NCBI RefSeq assembly: GCF_002494345.1
Contig: NZ_NXNI01000002.1
Location: forward strand, 351,921-415,920
Reading direction: 5' to 3'
Length of the DNA: 64,000 nt
Origin: Natrinema ejinorense
GTDB taxonomy: Archaea; Halobacteriota; Halobacteria; Halobacteriales; Natrialbaceae
In this document: piece after piece, positions 58,366 to 64,000 of the stretch
Layout of the letters: the number at the start of each line of letters is the position of its first letter
How positions within the stretch are numbered: position 1 is the stretch's first letter
The notes under the pieces: model-generated
The model's database searches: none
What the model was told of the DNA's origin: nothing
Seen by the model: only the letters and a program-made list of their open reading frames with translations
Position numbers and translations under genes: made by a program

Positions 58366-59529
58366 GTGTTACGGCACCGCTCGTTCGGTGACGAGTCGCA
58401 GACCGTTCCCTGGAGGGCTATCAGCCAGATCGGTCTGGGGCTGTTCGGCCTCGGACTCGCCGTCGGCGGCTACGGCGCGTACGTTTCCGCACTCATCGCA
58501 CGCGGCGTCCCGCCCGATGCGGCCGGGTTCGGCATGTCGCTCTTTCTCCTGGGACAGTTCCTCGTCGTCGTTCCAGCCGATCGACTGACGCGGACGGCGC
58601 CCGTCGAACGCGTTGCGACGCTCGGGTTCGTCGTCGCCGGCATCGGAATCGCCATCGGCGGCGTGGTGACCCTCGAGACGACGTACGTCTCGCGGCTCCT
58701 GCTGGGCCTCGGTCAGGGGGCGGCGTTCGTCGGCGGAATGAAGTACGTCGGATTGCGGACGAGCGGTGCCGATACCGCGACCGCCCAGGGGGTGCTCGGC
58801 GCGCTGTTCACGCTCGGGCTGGCCTGTGGACTCGCGGTAGGAACCATCGCTGTTTCGACGCTCGGACCGACGATTCCCGCCGTCCTCGCGGCGATCGTCG
58901 TCCTCTCGGGAAGCGCCCTGACGAGCCGGTTGCCGGCCGTCAGCGCGAACGCGAAGACGGCGCTTCGGGCGTATCTCGATCCGTTTACGTCCGCGAGTGG
59001 ACTCGCCCTCGGGCTCGGTAACATGGCGACGTTTGGCTTTCTCATGGTGGCGTCGACCTGGTACACGGAACTCCTCGCAGGGGTCGCGCTCCCCGCGATC
59101 GCCGTGCTCGTCGGCTTCGCCCTGACGACGGTGCTCGGTCGGGGGCTCGGCGGGTGGCTCTCGCGAAGCGTCGGGGAACAGGCGACCGTTGCGGGCACGC
59201 TATTGGGATTGGCGTTCGTCCTCGTCGGAGTGGCGGTGGCGATCGCGATCGACTCCCGAGCGGGGATCGGGATCGGTCTCGTGTTGACCGGGTTCGGCTT
59301 CGGGATCCCGTTCGGACCGTTGTTCAGTCTCGCGTTCTCCGAGTTGGCCGACGACCCCGGCGTGACGCTGTCGGGAATGTTGCTCGTGGGCAACGGCGGC
59401 GCGCTGGCGTACCCGTGGCTCGTGGGCTGGCTGTTGGCTGCGACGGAGAGCTACGCCGCGGGGTTCGGCGCGATGGGACTGACCGTCGCGGCGGTCTGGC
59501 TCCTCTGGGTGCTGACGATCGGTCGCTGA
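58366..59529 (+). CDS. MFS transporter
   Basis: The 387-residue membrane protein has about 12 helices and Gly/Ala-rich segments (LFGLGLAVGGYGAYVSALIA, LLGLGQGAAFVGGMKYVGLR). The typical MFS charged loop follows helix 2 (VVPADRLTRTAPVE), and the repeated half is seen at GRGLGGWLSRSVGEQA. It starts with GTG at 58366, followed by LRHRSFGDE. The substrate is unknown. Its location between nucleobase permeases and the CocE-type hydrolase suggests uptake or export of a related metabolite. Confidence 0.85.
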   Translation: MLRHRSFGDESQTVPWRAISQIGLGLFGLGLAVGGYGAYVSALIARGVPPDAAGFGMSLFLLGQFLVVVPADRLTRTAPVERVATLGFVVAGIGIAIGGVVTLETTYVSRLLLGLGQGAAFVGGMKYVGLRTSGADTATAQGVLGALFTLGLACGLAVGTIAVSTLGPTIPAVLAAIVVLSGSALTSRLPAVSANAKTALRAYLDPFTSASGLALGLGNMATFGFLMVASTWYTELLAGVALPAIAVLVGFALTTVLGRGLGGWLSRSVGEQATVAGTLLGLAFVLVGVAVAIAIDSRAGIGIGLVLTGFGFGIPFGPLFSLAFSELADDPGVTLSGMLLVGNGGALAYPWLVGWLLAATESYAAGFGAMGLTVAAVWLLWVLTIGR

Positions 59530-59612
59530 AACGAGGTCGGGTCCGCGATGACGAAAAGGGTCCGCGAGCGCCTCGACACGGTCCACCGTGACGAGTCGTG
59601 CCCGTCGTGCCG

Positions 59613-61502
59613 TTACCGCGGCTGAACCGGTAGTTCGACGTGCGTCGAATACTCGGCGTCGTGGTGGACCGTGTTGGTCGCGATTTCGGACTCGCGGTCG
59701 CCGTACAGCGGGCCGCCGGTGTTGTGGTTCACGTCGAAGCGCGGGTAGTTCGACGAGGAGATGTCCAGCCGAATGCGGTGGCCCGCTTTGAAGACGTTCG
59801 CCGTCGGGTACGGCTCCATCTCGAACTCGTAGACCCGGCCGGGCTCGAGCAGGTCGGGTTCGTCTCGGTAGCCCCGGTAGCGCCCGCGGCAGATGGAGTC
59901 GGCGAGGTTCACTGCGAAGCCGTTCGGGAACTCCTCGCTGGGCGGGTACTCGTCGATCAGTTTCGCCGTGAAGTCGGTGTCCGGTGCGTCGGTCGAGCCG
60001 TACACCCGCACGCGGATCGGCCCCGCGATCTCGAGGTCGTCCTCGAGCGGCGGCGTCCGGTAGACGAGCACGTCGTTGCGCTCCTCGAGGGGGCCGTGGG
60101 GCGACTCGGCACCGAGGGTGTCGGGGCGCGTGCGCTGATCGAATCCGCCGCGGCCGGTGATGTCCTGTAGGTTGCGCTCCGCGAGGGGGTACTCGATGAG
60201 GTTCTCCTCTCGGGGTTCGTAGGTGATGTACGACGAGCAGTTGCCCCCGATGGTCGGGACCGGATCGTCCGGGTCGAACTCGTAGCTCGTCGCGGCGTCC
60301 TGGACGGCCGGTTCGTCCGTCGAAAGCCGACCGTCCTCGTGGATGTAGTAGGTCGCGAACTCGGTGTCCGGCAGGGGCCACTCCTCGCCGGAGCGCCACT
60401 CGCCGCTGTGGAAGAGCCGTCCGTCACGCGTCTGCGAGCCGTCGCCGGTCCCCATCTGGAAGTACTGGACCGTCGGCTGGTCGGCCCAGGTGTCTTTCCC
60501 CTTGAGGTAGTGATCGAAAAAGCGCAGCCGCGTTTCCTGGTAGTCGCGCAAGGCCCCCTCGCCGAACTCGAGTTCGCCGGAGTAGGACTTGTTCCACGAG
60601 GGCAGGGGATAGCTGTTCCAGCCGTGGGTCCAGGGCCCCATCAGGAGGTAGTGGTCGCTGTCCTTGCGCTCGGCGAGCGCCTCGAAGTTGTCGCAGGTCG
60701 CCTTCGTGTAGGAGTCGTACCACGCGCCCGAATAGACGGTCGGAACGTCCGCCGACTCGTCGTAGTACGCCTCGAAGTTGAGCCCCGGCTCCTGCCAGAG
60801 TTCGTCGCTCGCGGCCCCCTGTGTCATGATGTCGAACGCCCACTCCTCGTAGTCGGGGATGTGTCGAAGCGGTGACTGCCCCGGCTGGATCGGCCCGTTC
60901 TCGAGCACGTCTCGAACGTCGACGTTGGCGAGTCGACGCTGGATGTCCGAGTCCTCGAGCGCTCGCTTCGCGAACCCGCCGCCGAGGGTGTACGCCCAGC
61001 AGAGCCACCGAAGCTCGAAGGCGCCGTTGTGACGGAACGTCGCCTTTCGTCCGTTGGCGGCCCCCTGGTTGATGAACATGGCCTCGAGGTGTGGCGGATC
61101 CTGCGTGGCGAGCGCGTTCTGTACCCAGGCACCGTAGGAGGTGCCGATCGTCCCGACCTGGTCGTCACAGTAGGGCCGGTCGGCGAGCCATTCGACGGTA
61201 TCGTGGCCGTCTTCGGGCTCGTTGACGAAGATGTAGTAGTCGCCGCCGCTATCGAATCGGCCCCGACAGTCCTGGATCGCGACGACGTAGCCGCGCTTTG
61301 CGAACCACTCGCCGTGTCGTTCCATGCGCCCTCGCTTGCCGTAGGGGGTCCGATCGAGAAGCGCGGGCTTGGGATCGTCGATCGGGTCTCCCGTGTCGGG
61401 GTCGGCGGGACGGTAGATGTCGGTTGCCAGCTCGACGCCGTCGCGCATCTCGACCATCACGTCTAGTTCAGCAGTGACTGCGTACTCCGGATCAGATGCC
61501 AT
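59613..61502 (-). CDS. CocE/NonD family serine hydrolase (X-Pro dipeptidyl-peptidase type)
   Basis: The 629-residue protein starts with MASDPEYAVTAELDVMVEMR and has an alpha/beta-hydrolase domain: VVAIQDCRGRFDSGG, the nucleophile GTSYGAW (Ser in GxSxG), and the catalytic-His region LMGPWTHGWN. A C-terminal X-Pro dipeptidyl-peptidase-type jelly roll (VYGSTDAPDTDFTAKLIDEY, GHRIRLDISSSNYPRFDVNH) is typical of CocE/NonD. It cleaves ester or amide bonds of small molecules. The frame extends 43 codons upstream with low-complexity sequence, so the ATG at 61502 is chosen. No signal peptide is seen, so it is cytosolic. Confidence 0.92.
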   Translation of the reverse strand: MASDPEYAVTAELDVMVEMRDGVELATDIYRPADPDTGDPIDDPKPALLDRTPYGKRGRMERHGEWFAKRGYVVAIQDCRGRFDSGGDYYIFVNEPEDGHDTVEWLADRPYCDDQVGTIGTSYGAWVQNALATQDPPHLEAMFINQGAANGRKATFRHNGAFELRWLCWAYTLGGGFAKRALEDSDIQRRLANVDVRDVLENGPIQPGQSPLRHIPDYEEWAFDIMTQGAASDELWQEPGLNFEAYYDESADVPTVYSGAWYDSYTKATCDNFEALAERKDSDHYLLMGPWTHGWNSYPLPSWNKSYSGELEFGEGALRDYQETRLRFFDHYLKGKDTWADQPTVQYFQMGTGDGSQTRDGRLFHSGEWRSGEEWPLPDTEFATYYIHEDGRLSTDEPAVQDAATSYEFDPDDPVPTIGGNCSSYITYEPREENLIEYPLAERNLQDITGRGGFDQRTRPDTLGAESPHGPLEERNDVLVYRTPPLEDDLEIAGPIRVRVYGSTDAPDTDFTAKLIDEYPPSEEFPNGFAVNLADSICRGRYRGYRDEPDLLEPGRVYEFEMEPYPTANVFKAGHRIRLDISSSNYPRFDVNHNTGGPLYGDRESEIATNTVHHDAEYSTHVELPVQPR

Positions 61503-61843
61503 CACGGCTACCGAGACGGCGAAGTGTAATAGTTCATTCCCTCCAGCCGTGTTTCGAACGGTGACGGCGTGTCGGATCACGACAGGCCGGGACTGGGCGG
61601 GAGTGTGTCCCCTCCTTTGAAGACTCCGCATGGAATATTACTGTGTACATTTTAACAAATATACTATAGTCGGTCGTTTGTCGTTGCATATTTTTTGATC
61701 GGCTACCGTATTCGCGTTTTAATAAACATGTTTCCACACTACGATTACAGCGGTAGTTTTATATATATTCGCTGTGGCATTCCATGGTATACCTGTGCAA
61801 GTGTGAATGCTCGGCACACACAGTCGTACAGGTGCTGACATAC
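61503..61843. promoter_or_regulatory. AT-rich divergent intergenic region
   Basis: In these 341 bp between the CocE-type hydrolase and the NCS2 gene, the centre is strongly AT-rich (about 61635-61770). TTTATATATAT at 61758-61768 is a likely TATA box for the rightward NCS2 gene, implying a leader of about 50 nt to the ATG at 61844 and ruling out the earlier in-frame ATG at 61784. No gene is seen. Confidence 0.5.
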
Positions 61844-63409
61844 ATGACGGATCACAACGATACATCGGACAAAATCGTGACGGATGGGGGGGAAGTCACC
61901 CGCGAAGAGGCATCGTTCGTCGAATACGGGATCGAAGACCGACCGCCACTCGGTGAGTCGATACTGCTCGGGTTACAGCACTACCTGACGATGATCGGGG
62001 CGACAGTTGCGATCCCGTTGATCCTCGCGGGGGCGATGGAGATGCCCGCGGCGGAAACCGCCCGCCTCGTCGGGACGTTCTTCGTCGTCTCGGGGATCGC
62101 GACCCTGTTACAAACGACGGTCGGGAACCGGTATCCGATCGTCCAGGGTGGGACGTTCGCGCTACTCGCACCGGCGCTCGCGATAATCGGTGCGATGGGT
62201 ACTGGATGGGAAGCGACCATCCTCGAGTTACAGGGTGCGGTCATCGCGGCCGCGACGGTTCAGGTGCTACTCGGCTACGTCGGAGCCCTGGGCAAACTCA
62301 AGTACTACCTTTCACCGGTCGTCATCGCGCCGGTGATCGTGCTGATCGGTCTCTCACTGGTCGGCACCGCTGACGTCACGAGAGCCGATCAGAACTGGTG
62401 GTTGCTCGGACTGACCCTGTTCCTGATCGTGCTGTTCTCGCAGTACCTCGACCAGTACAATCGCTACGCGAAACTGTTCCCGGTGTTGCTCGGCGTCGTC
62501 GTCGCTTGGCTCACCGCGACGCTCCTCTCGGTGGCCGGGATTTACGGTCCGGAGACGCTCGGCTACGTCGATACCGGAGCGATCGCCGACGCGTCCGCGA
62601 TACAGATTATCACGCCGCTGCAGTGGGGGATGCCACAGTTCACCCTCGCCTTCGCGATCGGGATGTTTGCCGGCGTCATGGCGTCCATGATCGAAAGCAT
62701 GGGTGACTACTACGCCGTCGCCCGGATCGCCGGCGTCGGTGCGCCGAGCGAAAAACGCATCAATCACGGCATCGGCATGGAAGGAATCGGCAACATCATC
62801 GCGGGGATCATGGGGACGGGCAACGGCTCGACCTCCTACGGCGAAAACATCGGTGCGATCGGAATCACCGGCGTTGCGTCCCGATACGTCGTCCAGATCG
62901 GTGCGATCGTGATGTTGCTCGTCGGGTTCATCGGCTACTTCGGTGCGCTAATCACGACGATTCCGGGCCCGATCGTCGGCGCGCTGTACATCGCGATGTT
63001 CGGACAGATCGCCGCAGTCGGGCTCTCGAATCTCAAATACGTCGATCTCGATGCGTCGCGTAACGCCTTCATCATCGGGATCGCTCTCTTCCTCGGACTC
63101 GCCATTCCGGAGTACATGGCGAACGTCGGGAGTGCAAGCGCGTTCCAGGAGATCACGTCCGGTGCAGCAGTGATCGGGCCGGTCCTCGGTCAAAAGATCG
63201 TCTCCGATACGATCTACGTGTTCGGGTCGACCACGATGGCCGTCGGCGGCACCGTCGCCTTCGTACTCGATAACACGGTCCGTGGAACCCGGAAAGAACG
63301 CGGCCTCGAGCAGTGGGAACACCTCACCGAAGACAACGACGAGTTCGTCACGTTCTTCGAACGCATGCGGTCGTCCGGCGAGCAGAAACCGGTCGACAAG
63401 GCCGACTAG
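61844..63409 (+). CDS. NCS2 family nucleobase permease (uracil-xanthine type)
   Basis: The 521-residue membrane protein of the NCS2/NAT family has about 14 helices. It has the NAT-type motifs LGLQHYLTMIGATVAIPLIL (first helix with Gln-His), VQGGTFALLAPALAI, IESMGDYYAVARIAGV (Glu of TM8) and GNGSTSYGENIGAIGITGVA. It is longer than the 56770 permease and ends in a charged cytoplasmic tail. This branch includes eukaryote-like NAT transporters of xanthine, uric acid or ascorbate, so a purine or analogue is likely. The ATG at 61844 follows the TATA box at the expected spacing. Confidence 0.93.
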   Translation: MTDHNDTSDKIVTDGGEVTREEASFVEYGIEDRPPLGESILLGLQHYLTMIGATVAIPLILAGAMEMPAAETARLVGTFFVVSGIATLLQTTVGNRYPIVQGGTFALLAPALAIIGAMGTGWEATILELQGAVIAAATVQVLLGYVGALGKLKYYLSPVVIAPVIVLIGLSLVGTADVTRADQNWWLLGLTLFLIVLFSQYLDQYNRYAKLFPVLLGVVVAWLTATLLSVAGIYGPETLGYVDTGAIADASAIQIITPLQWGMPQFTLAFAIGMFAGVMASMIESMGDYYAVARIAGVGAPSEKRINHGIGMEGIGNIIAGIMGTGNGSTSYGENIGAIGITGVASRYVVQIGAIVMLLVGFIGYFGALITTIPGPIVGALYIAMFGQIAAVGLSNLKYVDLDASRNAFIIGIALFLGLAIPEYMANVGSASAFQEITSGAAVIGPVLGQKIVSDTIYVFGSTTMAVGGTVAFVLDNTVRGTRKERGLEQWEHLTEDNDEFVTFFERMRSSGEQKPVDKAD

Positions 63410-63482
63410 CTGACACGTTCGACCGCTATTTTTCGGGCCGGACGGGGAAAGTTTGATTACGAACGATCGACGAGTGACGGTA

Positions 63483-63938
63483 ATGCCGAGTCGACACGGC
63501 CTCGATCTCGAGACCGGCGAACGACTCCACTACCGGGGTGGCCTTCGCTCCGGTGACGAGATCGCGGTGACCGACCACCGCGTCCTCGTCCGCACGGACG
63601 CCGAGACGACGAGTGTCCCCTACACCAACGTCAGCGAGGTAAGCAACGAATCGTTCGACTGGTTTCTCGCGATACTGAGCCTCGCTCTCACCGGATTCGG
63701 CCTCTACTCGGTTTCCGAAAACGCCTTCGTCGGGGTCGGACTGGTCGCGTTCGGGCTCTGGAGCGTCTACCGGACCTACCGTCACCGAGACCGCGTCCGG
63801 ATCCACACGCACAGTCAGGCGAAACCCGTCGAAGTGTTTCCCGAAGAGGTCGACCGACTCTACGGCGAACTCGAGCCGGCAATCGAGGCAGTACGAGCCG
63901 AACGCGACGACGGTGAAGGGACACCGGACGAGGCGTAG
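63483..63938 (+). CDS. PH-domain-like membrane protein of unknown function
   Basis: The 151-residue protein begins MPSRHGLDLETGERLHYRGG, which resembles the GE-rhxG start of bacterial-PH (DUF304-like) domains, followed by EIAVTDHRVLVRTDAETTSV and PYTNVSEV. Two hydrophobic helices (about residues 60-75 and 80-97) split the domain, as in some archaeal membrane PH proteins, then HRDRVRIHTHSQAKPVEVFP and an acidic tail. A TTG start 30 nt upstream is possible; the ATG at 63483 is preferred. The function is unknown. Confidence 0.7.
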   Translation: MPSRHGLDLETGERLHYRGGLRSGDEIAVTDHRVLVRTDAETTSVPYTNVSEVSNESFDWFLAILSLALTGFGLYSVSENAFVGVGLVAFGLWSVYRTYRHRDRVRIHTHSQAKPVEVFPEEVDRLYGELEPAIEAVRAERDDGEGTPDEA

Positions 63939-63973
63939 GCGACTGGCAGATTACGAGAGGATGTCACAAGGAC

Positions 63974-63979
63974 TTTTTT
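63974..63979 (+). terminator. poly-T terminator
   Basis: TTTTTT within GACTTTTTTCCTTC lies 35 nt after the stop of the PH-domain-like gene. Archaeal transcription commonly ends at such T-runs without a hairpin. Confidence 0.45.
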
Positions 63980-64000
63980 CCTTCACGCGCAACTGACGGT

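Overview
The window is a haloarchaeal chromosome or large-replicon segment. The reasons are highly acidic proteins, high GC, several TATA boxes 25-35 nt upstream of start codons with little or no leader, Tat-type (twin-arginine) signals on exported proteins, and families typical of Halobacteria (UspA, DUF302, haloarchaeal winged-helix regulators with zinc ribbons, IS6-type transposases). I cannot name the species from sequence alone. No rRNA, tRNA or CRISPR array was recognised.

Region A (1-10.1 kb) is GC-rich, core-like sequence. It holds a partial secreted adhesion-domain protein, an ABC-2 permease without its ATPase, two UspA proteins, an SDR, a pyridoxamine-phosphate-oxidase-like protein, a YgaP-like membrane protein divergent from a rhodanese-metallo-beta-lactamase fusion (persulfide handling), a DUF302 protein, a membrane-anchored methyltransferase, and an overlapping thioredoxin/thioredoxin reductase pair.

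Region B (about 10.1-44.2 kb) looks like an accessory island. It is visibly richer in A/T, carries remnants of at least four transposases, and is bracketed by two copies, in the same orientation, of an 86-bp palindromic MITE-like repeat (11009-11094 and 44110-44195). Its gene sets are: (1) flavin/NADPH oxidoreductases, RidA, a regulator, an alcohol dehydrogenase and an amidase (11.8-17.6 kb); (2) three translationally coupled periplasmic-binding-fold proteins with no signal peptides and no transporter, divergent from a cupin, a VOC protein and a TIM-barrel-like protein (17.8-22.9 kb), the strongest candidate here for an undescribed system; (3) a nonulosonic (sialic/legionaminic-type) acid set split over two strands: NeuB, NeuC and NeuD-like proteins and a PtmA-like SDR at 24.3-27.9 kb, and a 4,6-dehydratase, an aminotransferase, a naturally split GlmS, a Gfo/Idh oxidoreductase and a 2-hydroxyacid dehydrogenase at 32-38.3 kb; (4) a Tat-signal protein overlapping a PQQ-alcohol-dehydrogenase-like propeller that lacks its own signal; (5) a Tat-exported protein with YadA-head-like repeats and an S74-type chaperone domain.

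Region C (43.3-63.4 kb) returns to GC-rich sequence and reads as a catabolic cluster for N-heterocycles or related amides. It has an IclR regulator, a hydantoinase-type amidohydrolase, a molybdenum hydroxylase whose FeS and Mo subunits converge on its CoxG and FAD subunits, a cyclase-family hydrolase, a cytosine-deaminase-like amidohydrolase plus the 5' remnant of another, an NCS1 permease, two different NCS2 permeases, an MFS carrier, a zinc dehydrogenase, a UspA and a CocE-type hydrolase. The likely logic is uptake (NCS1/NCS2), ring hydroxylation (Mo enzyme), hydrolytic ring opening and deamination, and control by IclR. The substrate cannot be fixed from sequence.
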